From positions 62,001 to 126,000 of the forward strand of contig CAVUIK010000009.1 in assembly GCA_963741565.1 (NCBI GenBank): DNA of 64,000 nucleotides. The letters are read 5' to 3'. Each line of letters begins with the position of its first letter. The first letter of the stretch is position 1. Position numbers and translations under genes: made by a program. Origin of the DNA: Ga0077555 sp963741565. GTDB taxonomy: Bacteria; Pseudomonadota; Alphaproteobacteria; Rhizobiales; Hyphomicrobiaceae. Below, in pieces: positions 21,856 through 29,378 of this stretch. The notes under the pieces were generated by a model. The model saw nothing but the letters and a program-made list of their open reading frames with translations, did not search any database and was not told the DNA's origin.

Positions 21856-22779
21856 TCACACGGGACCAGCAATTGGGTGCTGGTCCGCGCCGTGCTCCGG
21901 AACGATCAACGACACGATCGGCCCGCGCCGCTCGATCGTGACCGGCGTCGTGCCGAACGGATCGCCATCGATTTGGGCCGGAACCGGCGTTGCGCTGGTG
22001 ATCGTGACCCGATCGACGCTGAGCATTTCGACATCGCCCCGGGGCCTTGCGGCCATCGCCTCTAACTGGCCGCGGGCGAGCGCCAGCACCTGAGCCACCC
22101 GCCGCAAACGTAGCGGACTATGGAACAAGACGGCCTGCAGCCCTGGCCGTCGGATGTGGGTGCGCGGTGCCATGCGAAACGCACCGCCGTAGCAGCATGC
22201 ATTGGCAATGACGACCCAGCTGGCCTCGTGGCGGACGCCGTCCGCGTCCACGATCAGGCGATCGGCACCGGCCCGCAGCACGCCGAGCACCGGCGGAACA
22301 TAGGCAAGCTTGCCTGCCTGCTGCTTCCAGCGCTGATTGAGCGACGCAATGATCCGCCCATCGAATCCGATGCCAGCCATCAATAGGAACAGCTCGCCGT
22401 TCGCGGTCGCGGTTTCGATGGGGGTGGCCGCACCGTGGAGGAACATCTGCATCAGCTCCGGTGCTGTGCCCGGAAGCCCTATTTCGTGAGCCAGCACGTT
22501 GCCCGTACCCAGCGGAATGAACCCAAGCGCGACGCTAGTCCCGGCAACCGCCTTGGCGGCCAGCCGCGCAGTGCCATCGCCACCGGCGGCGATTACGGCG
22601 TCCAAATTGCCGGATTGGACGCGGGCGATGGTGTCGGCCAGCGCTTCGGCCTCTTGCGCCGCAGTTATGAGCGTAACCATTGCACCAGACGCCGTCAGGC
22701 GGTGCATGACGTCATCTGCGAGGCTTCGACGGCCACGCCCAGCGCGGGCGTTTCCAATGAGGACGAACCGACGGCGCAT
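21856..22779 (-). CDS. diacylglycerol/lipid kinase family protein (YegS/BmrU-like)
   Basis: Member of the DAGK-catalytic-domain family (307 aa), which phosphorylates diacylglycerol, sphingoid bases or phosphatidylglycerol. The nucleotide-binding signature is GGDGT (66-70) in VIAAGGDGTARLAAKAV, followed by LGFIPLGTGNVLAHEIGLP, the conserved second loop. The C-terminal beta-sandwich contains PAQIDGDPFGTTPV, the usual family ending. The start is ATG 22779. The gene follows rpoH on the same strand but is separated by a strong terminator. The stop codon is embedded in two stem-loops. Confidence 0.88.
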   Translation of the reverse strand: MRRRFVLIGNARAGRGRRSLADDVMHRLTASGAMVTLITAAQEAEALADTIARVQSGNLDAVIAAGGDGTARLAAKAVAGTSVALGFIPLGTGNVLAHEIGLPGTAPELMQMFLHGAATPIETATANGELFLLMAGIGFDGRIIASLNQRWKQQAGKLAYVPPVLGVLRAGADRLIVDADGVRHEASWVVIANACCYGGAFRMAPRTHIRRPGLQAVLFHSPLRLRRVAQVLALARGQLEAMAARPRGDVEMLSVDRVTITSATPVPAQIDGDPFGTTPVTIERRGPIVSLIVPEHGADQHPIAGPV

Positions 22780-22793
22780 CGGACTGCTGGCTC

Positions 22794-22830
22794 CAAAAGC
22801 AAGCCGGCCGCCCCGACAAGGGGCGGCCGG
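22794..22830 (-). terminator. rho-independent terminator of rpoH
   Basis: An 11-bp stem, CCGGCCGCCCC (22804-22814) with GGGGCGGCCGG (22820-22830), has a 5-base loop. Read on the minus strand it lies about 45 bases after the rpoH stop and is followed by CTTGCTTTTGG. Confidence 0.8.
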
Positions 22831-22874
22831 ACTGCACTGGGCTAACCGTCGGGCTGGCGACCGTCAACGGTCTG

Positions 22875-23765
22875 TCACATGGCGCGCGGCTGTTCGGCGG
22901 CGCGCGCCGAACTCTGGACGGCTTTCTGGATCTTCTCGAATGCGCGCACCTCGATCTGGCGGATCCGCTCACGGCTGACGCCGAACTCGGTCGACAGGTC
23001 CTCGAGCGTTGCCGGTTCGTCACGCAGGCGGCGCGCCTCGAAGATGCGCTTTTCGCGATCGTTGAGCGAACCCATGGCCTTTGTCAGGTACGACTTGCGC
23101 TGATCCAGCTCCTGGCTTTCAACGAGGCGTTCCTCCTGGTTCGGCGTCTCATCGACCAGCCAGTCCTGCCATTCGCCAGCCTCTCCGTCAGCGCGCACGG
23201 GCGCGTTGAGCGGCGCGTCGCCCGACAGACGCCGGTTCATGGAGATCACGTCCTCCTCGGGCACGCCGAGCTTGGTTGCAATCTGCTTCACGTGCTCGGG
23301 CTTCAGGTCGCCTTCCTCCAGCGCCTGGATTTGCCCCTTCACGCGGCGGAGGTTGAAGAACAGCTTCTTTTGGGCCGCGGTCGTGCCCATCTTGACCAGG
23401 CTCCACGAACGCAGAATGTACTCCTGGATCGAAGCGCGGATCCACCACATCGCATAAGTAGCGAGGCGGAAACCCTTGTCAGGCTCGAAACGCTTGACGG
23501 CCTGCATCAGGCCAACGTTGCCCTCGGAGATCACTTCGCCGATCGGCAGGCCATAGCCGCGATAGCCCATGGCGATACGGGCCACGAGGCGCAAATGCGA
23601 AGTGACGAGTTTCTGGGCCGCATCGCTGTCCTGATGCTCCTGCCAGCGCTTCGCGAGCATGTACTCCTGCGCCGGCTCAAGCATGGGGAACCGGCGGATC
23701 TCCTCGAGATAACGGGACAGGCCAGCGGAGTCGCTGGTGATGGACGGTAAGGACTTCGTCGCCAT
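22875..23765 (-). CDS. rpoH: RNA polymerase heat-shock sigma factor RpoH (sigma-32)
   Basis: Heat-shock sigma factor (296 aa), directing RNA polymerase to chaperone and protease genes. Region 2 includes LISEGN-type sequence (VISEGNVGLMQAVKRFEPDK) and the -10 recognition/melting helix RLATYAMWWIRASIQEYILRS (residues 100-120). The diagnostic RpoH box is QKKLFFNLR (132-140). Region 4 ends in the helix-turn-helix GVSRERIRQIEVRAFEKI. The start is ATG 23765. Alphaproteobacteria often carry two RpoH proteins; only one is in this window. Confidence 0.96.
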   Translation of the reverse strand: MATKSLPSITSDSAGLSRYLEEIRRFPMLEPAQEYMLAKRWQEHQDSDAAQKLVTSHLRLVARIAMGYRGYGLPIGEVISEGNVGLMQAVKRFEPDKGFRLATYAMWWIRASIQEYILRSWSLVKMGTTAAQKKLFFNLRRVKGQIQALEEGDLKPEHVKQIATKLGVPEEDVISMNRRLSGDAPLNAPVRADGEAGEWQDWLVDETPNQEERLVESQELDQRKSYLTKAMGSLNDREKRIFEARRLRDEPATLEDLSTEFGVSRERIRQIEVRAFEKIQKAVQSSARAAEQPRAM

Positions 23766-24150
23766 TTGTATTTCAGCCCGGTTTGCCGTTGCCGGCTCGC
23801 GAGCTGCTCCCTCGAGCTTTGGAAGGACCTGCGGGGGCAGGTCTTAGGGGTAAGCTCTAACCCCAATTGAACGCCAATCACAAACCACGTTGCCGTGCGG
23901 CCCACGTCACGACTGTTCACACTTGGGTGACATCAAATGGGGAGCCGCTTTCCGTTTGCAAGACCTACAACGGCCGACAGCAATTTTTCCGTTTCTTGCC
24001 CAGCTCTTAAAGCGTCACCTGAATTTTGATTACGGATACTAACGAGCTCAGCGGAGCTGTCGGATCACTAAATTGAACAATGAGCACTAATCAAAACGGC
24101 ATTGCGCCTACTCCGCTCGCAATGATAGCAGCGCTCGTCGGCGTGCTGAG
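23766..24150. other. rpoH upstream region with leader hairpins
   Basis: Gene-free 385 bases between rluD and rpoH. The rpoH-proximal part (minus-strand leader) contains a strong hairpin, GACCTGC with GCAGGTC (23826-23843, 4-base loop). Next to it GGGGT/ACCCC can form a second, weaker hairpin (about 23846-23866). A TTGGCG-like -35 element lies upstream, but no convincing -10 box was found. Leader structure is notable for a heat-shock sigma gene, where RNA folding can control translation. The part beyond about 23950 shows nothing I can name. Confidence 0.4.
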
Positions 24151-25215
24151 TTAAGTTTTCGAACGTTTGCGGGCGGTCCTGGGAGGCTGCGCAGACTTGC
24201 GGGCCTCTGGCTTGATCGCGCCTCCGAGCGCCGCGAGCAGAGCCATCATATCCCGCGGCAGCGGGCTCTCGAACCGCAGCGGCTTGCCGCTGACGGGATG
24301 CTCGAAACCGAGCATGGCGGCATGGAGTGCCTGCCGCCCGAGGCTGAGTAGCGCCGCCTGGCCCTTCGTCCCGAGCCGGCTGGCACTGGCCTTGAAGCCG
24401 CTGGCATAGACGGGATCGCCCATGACCGGATGCCCGACGTGCGCCAGATGCACGCGGATCTGGTGAGTTCGGCCGGTTTCCAGACGCAGCTCGAGCAGGC
24501 TGGCCACCGGCTTGCCGGTGGCGTCACGCAACAGCTCCCGGACGGAAACGTGGGTAACGGCATGCCGGCCGGTCTCGCCCTGAGTGACCGCAATCCGGGT
24601 CCGGTGCGAGGTGCTGCGGCCGAGCGACGCCGCGATCCGACTGTGCGGCCGGCTCATGCCGCCCCAGGCCAGTGCCAGATAGCGGCGATCGAGGCGCCCA
24701 TCGGCGCCATGGGCGGCGAACTGTTCGGCGAGCCCGACGTGCGCGACGTCGGACTTCGCGGCGACGATCAGCCCGCTCGTGTCCTTGTCCAGGCGGTGCA
24801 CGATGCCGGGCCGTTTGACGCCCCCGATCCCGGACAGGCTATCGCCGCAGTGGGCAATCAGCGCATTGACCAGCGTGCCCGTCGCGTGTCCGGCGGCTGG
24901 ATGAACGACCAGCCCCGCCGGCTTGTCGATGACAATTAGCGCATCGTCCTCATAGACGATGGTGAGCGGAATTGCCTCGCCCAAAATCTCGGTGTCCTCG
25001 GCCTCGGGGACGGCGACACTGTAAACGTCGCCCGGTTTGACCCGCTGACCCGGGTCTCCTATCGTCCGGCCATTGAGCGTGACGGCGCCTTGCCGGATCA
25101 GGCCCTGGATGCGCGAACGTGAAAGCCCCTCGATCAACCGGGCGAGCCAGCGGTCGAGCCGGTCGCCGTTATCGGGATCTGTGGCCGTCAGGAGCATCGG
25201 CGAAGACACGGGCAT
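24151..25215 (-). CDS. rluD: RluA-family 23S rRNA pseudouridine synthase (RluD-like)
   Basis: Pseudouridine synthase of the RluA/RluC/RluD group (354 aa). The start is ATG 25215; a longer frame to 25461 overlaps the divergent gene. Residues 18-65 form an S4 RNA-binding domain (DRLDRWLARLIEGLSRSRIQ). The catalytic motif is HRLDKDTSG (140-148), with Asp143 as nucleophile; LETGRTHQIRVHLAHVGHPV is the second family motif. The C-terminal tail is Lys/Arg-rich. RluD is the best guess because of the N-terminal S4 domain and the usual pairing of this gene with rpoH in alphaproteobacteria. Confidence 0.9.
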   Translation of the reverse strand: MPVSSPMLLTATDPDNGDRLDRWLARLIEGLSRSRIQGLIRQGAVTLNGRTIGDPGQRVKPGDVYSVAVPEAEDTEILGEAIPLTIVYEDDALIVIDKPAGLVVHPAAGHATGTLVNALIAHCGDSLSGIGGVKRPGIVHRLDKDTSGLIVAAKSDVAHVGLAEQFAAHGADGRLDRRYLALAWGGMSRPHSRIAASLGRSTSHRTRIAVTQGETGRHAVTHVSVRELLRDATGKPVASLLELRLETGRTHQIRVHLAHVGHPVMGDPVYASGFKASASRLGTKGQAALLSLGRQALHAAMLGFEHPVSGKPLRFESPLPRDMMALLAALGGAIKPEARKSAQPPRTARKRSKT

Positions 25216-25260
25216 GGATCCCTGAGTACGGTATGAGAAACAGATGAAATACGAACCAGC

Positions 25261-25659
25261 ATGAACAGTGACCAACCGGCAGGCGCCGCCCCGCCCGACG
25301 CCCTCATGTCGCCACGCCAGATGCGGCACTTGAAGATCGCCATTGTGGTGATGGGGGCGCTGCTGCTCGCCGGCTTTGCGACCGTCATAGGCCGCCTCGT
25401 CTATCTTCTCAACCGGCCTGAGGTCTCGACCTCTGCGGCGAGCGCGCCGGCTGCCTCCCATTCAACGGCCGGGCCGATCAAGGATGGCCGGCAATTGGTG
25501 CTGCCACCGGGGGCGGTGATACGGCACATGGCGCTGTCCGGGAACCGCCTCGCCGTCCACTACGAGGCGCCGCAGGGGGCCGGTATCGCGATCCTCGATC
25601 TCGGCGGCACGGCGCCGGCCCAGAAGGTCGACCTCGTCACCGAACCGGGGCACCGCTGA
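25261..25659 (+). CDS. single-pass membrane protein of unknown function
   Basis: A 132-residue protein with a cytoplasmic N-terminus, one transmembrane helix (about 25-50: KIAIVVMGALLLAGFATVIG) and a small periplasmic domain of about 80 residues. That domain contains LPPGAVIRHMALSGNRLAVHYE and GIAILDLGG, which read like strands of a beta-propeller blade or small beta domain. It is divergent from rluD with only 45 bases between starts. Similar proteins occur beside rluD in other alphaproteobacteria (a DUF6476-like family from memory), without known function. Confidence 0.7.
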   Translation: MNSDQPAGAAPPDALMSPRQMRHLKIAIVVMGALLLAGFATVIGRLVYLLNRPEVSTSAASAPAASHSTAGPIKDGRQLVLPPGAVIRHMALSGNRLAVHYEAPQGAGIAILDLGGTAPAQKVDLVTEPGHR

Positions 25660-25693
25660 TTGTGAGCAGGGACCGAAACGGCCCAAATTCGTC

Positions 25694-25722
25694 TTGATCA
25701 GCGCCCAGGTCTCTCCTATAGC
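25694..25722 (+). promoter_or_regulatory. promoter of tRNA-Glu
   Basis: TTGATC (25694-25699), a 17-base spacer, then TATAGC (25717-25722) place the transcript start about six bases before the mature tRNA 5' end. Confidence 0.65.
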
Positions 25723-25734
25723 TGCCCGCGAGAT

Positions 25735-25809
25735 GCTCCCTTCGTCTAGCGGTTAGGACGTCAGCCTCTCACGTTGAAAACAGGGGTTCGATTCCCCTAG
25801 GGAGCGCCA
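25735..25809 (+). tRNA. tRNA-Glu (anticodon CTC)
   Basis: Full cloverleaf: acceptor GCTCCCT (25735-25741) with AGGGAGC (25799-25805), D-arm TCTAGCGGTTAGGA, anticodon loop CTCTCAC with CTC reading GAG codons, T-arm CAGGGGTTCGATTCCCCTA. The CCA end (25807-25809) is encoded. It stands alone between the membrane-protein gene and the prfA region. Confidence 0.95.
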
Positions 25810-25822
25810 ATAATGTTTTTGA

Positions 25823-26062
25823 CTTAAACAAATTCGCCAAAGTCTCACTGGGGTCTGCGGTCGGGTTGCGATCATTTGGGCCAAGAACCTCGGCCTGGAG
25901 CCGGACAAGGTTCGAGCGGCAATCGAGAAGGTCAGGGCACGGCTGTTCATGCCTGAACCCGACGAAGCTAATTTCGTCGACATGCTGCGTCGCGCTTGGG
26001 ATCAGCGCCATCACGGTCGCAGAACCAGTTCGCAAATTCGTGGCCAGGGACGATGGCGCCGG
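25823..26062 (+). pseudogene. possible truncated DUF3606-like gene remnant downstream of tRNA-Glu
   Basis: The 390 bases between tRNA-Glu and the next gene contain one protein-like frame, from a stop at 25820 to about 26062. It has no ATG, GTG or TTG start ahead of the meaningful part. It reads VAIIWAKNLGLEPDKVRAAI (25865 onward), then PEPDEANFVDMLRRAWDQRHH. The first block resembles the helix pair of DUF3606 proteins (WAK-LG--EE-LRAAI--V). The lack of a start suggests the 3' part of a gene lost on the left, possibly by an insertion or deletion at the tRNA. Evidence is modest, and the rest of the gap shows nothing. Confidence 0.3.
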
Positions 26063-26199
26063 CATTCTGGTGCTTGAAGAACGCGATAGAACGAGCACGG
26101 GCGCCGGCACAGCACCGTCTGCGCTTGGCCTTTGACAGTGGGCCTGGAGTGAGCGACTATTTTGCTGATCAGTAAATCGTAGCGCAACAGCGTCGTATC

Positions 26200-26904
26200 A
26201 TGCGTCCTCAGTCTCGTGTCCAAGGCCACTATCCAGCGCCGCTCCGCCAGGCGCCTACTGGGGACGCCCGACAGGTATCAGGCAGCGACATCGTTGCCGG
26301 TGTTTTTCGCAACATGCGGGCCATGCTGGGCCGATCCCAATTCGACGTCGCGGCCGTACTTGGCACAACGCCAGCCGTCGTACGCGCTTTCGAGGATGGA
26401 GAGCTGCACGCGCTGCCGCCTTGGCCTGAAACCGAGCGCATTGTTCTGACGTTCGGTCATCTGCTGGCTGTCGACGTGCGACCAGTTCTGATGCATTTGA
26501 AGCAACAGCCGATTTTTACCAATGGCCAGCGGTCGCTTGCGGCTCCAGTTCCGCAGCCCCGCGACGCCGCTCCGCGACCGGCGCGTCCAAATCCCGTCGC
26601 GCACCGTCCGCCCATCAATGCGACGCATCGCCAGATCCGCGCCAAGCGGCGAGCCAAGCGTGTCTTTATCGCGGCGTCTGCACCGCTCGCCGTCATTCTG
26701 GCGTCGTCCTGGTTCCTGGTCAGCCAGCCACAGGCGGTCCAAGCCGCCGTGGGTACGCTGCCGGCGCCACTCGCCAGGACGATCCGTTCCGGCATTGAGC
26801 GCGTGGTTCTGGCCTTGGCGCCACGGCGCGAGGGGCTCATTTGGATCGAGGCGTTCGATCCGCGGTCACGCAAAGCGGATAAATTGCCGTCAAGGGCCCA
26901 ATAG
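26200..26904 (+). CDS. helix-turn-helix membrane protein, RodZ-like layout
   Basis: A 234-residue protein with an N-terminal Xre/RodZ-type helix-turn-helix (about 30-100: VFRNMRAMLGRSQFDVAAVL, then TTPAVVRAFEDGEL), a Pro/Ala/Arg-rich linker (110-145), one transmembrane helix (about 154-174, VFIAASAPLAVILASSW) and a short periplasmic tail. RodZ links MreB to the cell wall and has this same order, but here the periplasmic beta domain is missing or minimal. The gene lies 61 bases upstream of prfA, where many relatives have ptsP. The function is inferred only by layout. Confidence 0.65.
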   Translation: MRPQSRVQGHYPAPLRQAPTGDARQVSGSDIVAGVFRNMRAMLGRSQFDVAAVLGTTPAVVRAFEDGELHALPPWPETERIVLTFGHLLAVDVRPVLMHLKQQPIFTNGQRSLAAPVPQPRDAAPRPARPNPVAHRPPINATHRQIRAKRRAKRVFIAASAPLAVILASSWFLVSQPQAVQAAVGTLPAPLARTIRSGIERVVLALAPRREGLIWIEAFDPRSRKADKLPSRAQ

Positions 26905-26965
26905 GCGTATAAGCTGCGGCGCAGCGTTACGGCTGTGGTCGAAGCCCGCGAGTGCCCGCGAACTT

Positions 26966-28054
26966 ATGTCGTCGATACCTCAAGAGAAGCTCGACCGCCT
27001 CGTCGAGCGCTGGACTGCGATCCAATCCGAGCTCAATCAGGGGCCGGGGCAGGCAACGTTTGTGGCGCTCTCGAAGGAGTTCTCCGATCTGGATCCGATC
27101 GTGGCGACGATCCTGGGGCTGCGCAAGGCGGAGCAGGAGCGCATCGAACTTGACGCGATGATCAATGATCCGGCAGCCGACAAGGATATGGTGGACCTGG
27201 CCCGCGAAGAACGGTCCCATCTGGCGCCGCGCCTCGAGGCGCTCGAGCACCAGCTCACGCTGCAATTGCTGCCGAAGGACTCTGCCGACGACAAGAGCGC
27301 CATCCTCGAAGTTCGCGCGGGCACCGGCGGCGACGAAGCGGCGCTCTTTGCCGCCGATCTGTTCCGCATGTACACGCGCTACGCCGAATTGCATGGTTGG
27401 AAAATCGAGCTGATCAGCGTCTCCGAGAATGACCTGGGCGGCTACAAGGAAATCGTGGCGTCGATCACCGGCAAAGGCGTGTTCGCCAGATTGAAGTTCG
27501 AGTCGGGCGTGCATCGGGTGCAGCGGGTGCCCGTCACGGAGGCGGGCGGGCGCATCCATACCTCCGCGGCGACGGTTGCTGTGCTGCCGGAGGCTGAAGA
27601 GGTCGACGTCGATATTCGCGCCGAAGACTTGAGAATTGACCGGATGCGTGCGGGGGGCGCGGGTGGTCAGCACGTCAACAAAACCGAGTCGGCCATTCGC
27701 GTGACGCACATTCCGACCGGGCTGATCGTCGTTTCGGCCGAGAAATCGCAGCATCAGAATCTGCGGCTCGCCATGCAGGTGCTGCGGTCGCGCCTCTACG
27801 AGCTGCAACGGCAGAAGGTCGCCGATGAGCGCGCGAACGCCCGCAAGGTGCAAGTCGGCTCTGGTGATCGGTCGCAACGGATCCGCACCTACAATTTTCC
27901 CCAGGGCCGTGTGTCCGACCATCGGATCGAAATGACGCTGCACAAGTTGCCGCAAGTGCTGGAAGGCAGCGGACTCGATGAGCTGATCGATGCCTTGATC
28001 ACTGATCATCAGGCCAGTCAGCTGGCGACGATACACGAGACAGTCCGGTCCTGA
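26966..28054 (+). CDS. prfA: peptide chain release factor 1
   Basis: RF1 (362 aa), releasing peptides at UAA and UAG. The stop-codon-reading tripeptide is PVT (189-191) in RVQRVPVTEAGGR, which identifies RF1 rather than RF2 (SPF). The peptidyl-tRNA hydrolysis motif GGQ (233-235) lies in RAGGAGGQHVNKTESA; its Gln is methylated by the product of the next gene. The start is ATG 26966 (MSSIPQEKLDRLVERW). prmC follows after a single base. Confidence 0.97.
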   Translation: MSSIPQEKLDRLVERWTAIQSELNQGPGQATFVALSKEFSDLDPIVATILGLRKAEQERIELDAMINDPAADKDMVDLAREERSHLAPRLEALEHQLTLQLLPKDSADDKSAILEVRAGTGGDEAALFAADLFRMYTRYAELHGWKIELISVSENDLGGYKEIVASITGKGVFARLKFESGVHRVQRVPVTEAGGRIHTSAATVAVLPEAEEVDVDIRAEDLRIDRMRAGGAGGQHVNKTESAIRVTHIPTGLIVVSAEKSQHQNLRLAMQVLRSRLYELQRQKVADERANARKVQVGSGDRSQRIRTYNFPQGRVSDHRIEMTLHKLPQVLEGSGLDELIDALITDHQASQLATIHETVRS

Positions 28055-28055
28055 C

Positions 28056-28985
28056 ATGATCGCCCCCAGTCTCCCCAGTCCGGTCACGGGATCACTGGTG
28101 CCGGCGTCGCTGGCGGATGTGGTGCGCGCGGTGGCAGTCCGATTGCGGGAGGCCGGACTTGATACGCCGGCGCTCGATGCCCGGCTGCTGGTCGCGCACG
28201 CTCTTGAAGTCGCGCGAGATGCCGTTTTTCGCCAACCCAAGCGACCGGTGTCGGACGCCGAGCTGATCGCTGTCGAGGCCGTCGTGCGCCGCCGGCTCGC
28301 CCATGAGCCAGTATCGCGCATTGTCGGCGTGCGTGCATTCCACGGACTGGATTTTGCGATTGGCCCGGCGACGCTCGATCCGCGCCCCGATACCGAGACC
28401 TTGGTCGATGGAGCACTTGCGCTGGTTGTCGCGGGTGAGATTCCGGGTGGCGATGCGCCGCGCATTCTTGATCTGGGAACTGGATCTGGCGCGATCCTCA
28501 TTGCCTTGCTGCATGCGCTACCGAAGGCAACGGGTGTCGGCATCGACCAAAGCGAAGAGGCGCTCGCGATCGCGACCGGTAATGCGACACGGCTTGGCGT
28601 AACGTTGCGCACCGCGTTTCACCAGTCGAGTTGGTTCGACGCCGTTACCGGGCGTTTCGATCTTGTCGTCTCGAACCCGCCGTACATTCCCTCTGGCGAG
28701 ATCGCCAGCCTCGATCCGGACGTCGCGGCCTACGAACCACAGGCAGCACTCGATGGTGGGCCCGACGGTCTCGACGCGTACCGCGCCATCATTCCGGCCT
28801 GCCATTCCGTGCTGGGTTCGGGGGCGTGGTTAATTCTTGAAGTCGGCAGGGGGCAGGACCAAGCGGTGGCCCGCATGTGCCGGCTGGCCGGCCTCGACGT
28901 TGAAAATGCGGGGCTTTGGGGGGATCCTGCGGGGGTGATCAGGTGTGTTGCCGCAAAAACACGCAGCCCGCTAATGCCAAAATAA
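28056..28985 (+). CDS. prmC: release factor glutamine methyltransferase PrmC (HemK)
   Basis: N5-glutamine methyltransferase (309 aa) that modifies the GGQ motif of release factors using SAM. An N-terminal five-helix substrate domain (about 15-90) is followed by a Rossmann domain with DLGTGSG (139-145) and the catalytic NPPY (207-210) in VVSNPPYIPSGEI. The start is ATG 28056, one base after the prfA stop, so the enzyme and its substrate are made from one message. Confidence 0.96.
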   Translation: MIAPSLPSPVTGSLVPASLADVVRAVAVRLREAGLDTPALDARLLVAHALEVARDAVFRQPKRPVSDAELIAVEAVVRRRLAHEPVSRIVGVRAFHGLDFAIGPATLDPRPDTETLVDGALALVVAGEIPGGDAPRILDLGTGSGAILIALLHALPKATGVGIDQSEEALAIATGNATRLGVTLRTAFHQSSWFDAVTGRFDLVVSNPPYIPSGEIASLDPDVAAYEPQAALDGGPDGLDAYRAIIPACHSVLGSGAWLILEVGRGQDQAVARMCRLAGLDVENAGLWGDPAGVIRCVAAKTRSPLMPK

Positions 28986-29378
28986 GACTTGGAATTGAAT
29001 GGCATTCGGAGTAGCGTAAAGCTTGAGAGTGCACGGTGTTCGCGACGATTGTCGCACGTTGCGAAGAGCGACGCCGGAGCGCTAATCGTGGGCATATGCA
29101 GACGTCAACGTCAGCCAGTGCCCCGAATTCCCGAAAATGAGAATGTCGGCTGTGAGCGACCTCCCGGAGCAACGCGGGCTCCATAAAGCTGATTGAGCAG
29201 TCAAACACGTCTCGGTACCCGGTGGGCCGACGTTGCCCGCCAAAGCGCCACTCGAGGGCTTAGGTAAAACCTGCATGTCAGGCATCTTCGGTGAGACGAA
29301 ACTTGGCTGGTCGCGACTTGGCGTCGACGGCTTGGCAGGACACTTTCTTTTGGACCATCAGTGTGAGAATGGGAGCCC
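28986..29378. other. 390-base intergenic region upstream of DUF4167
   Basis: No credible coding frame or RNA gene. A small hairpin, GCGAC-GATT-GTCGC (29042-29055), is the only clear structure. The last 100 bases should contain the DUF4167 promoter, but no convincing -35/-10 pair was found. Confidence 0.4.

Noticed and set aside
21863..21886. Rho-independent terminator after the lipid-kinase gene
   Set aside because: The dyad overlaps the coding end and no T-run follows on the minus strand.
25753..25983. Minus-strand frame across tRNA-Glu (contains GESNPCFQRERL)
   Set aside because: The familiar spurious protein obtained by translating the complement of a tRNA.
26927..28612. Minus-strand frame of 561 codons antisense to prfA-prmC
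   Set aside because: Covers two certain genes on the plus strand and has no family-like segment.
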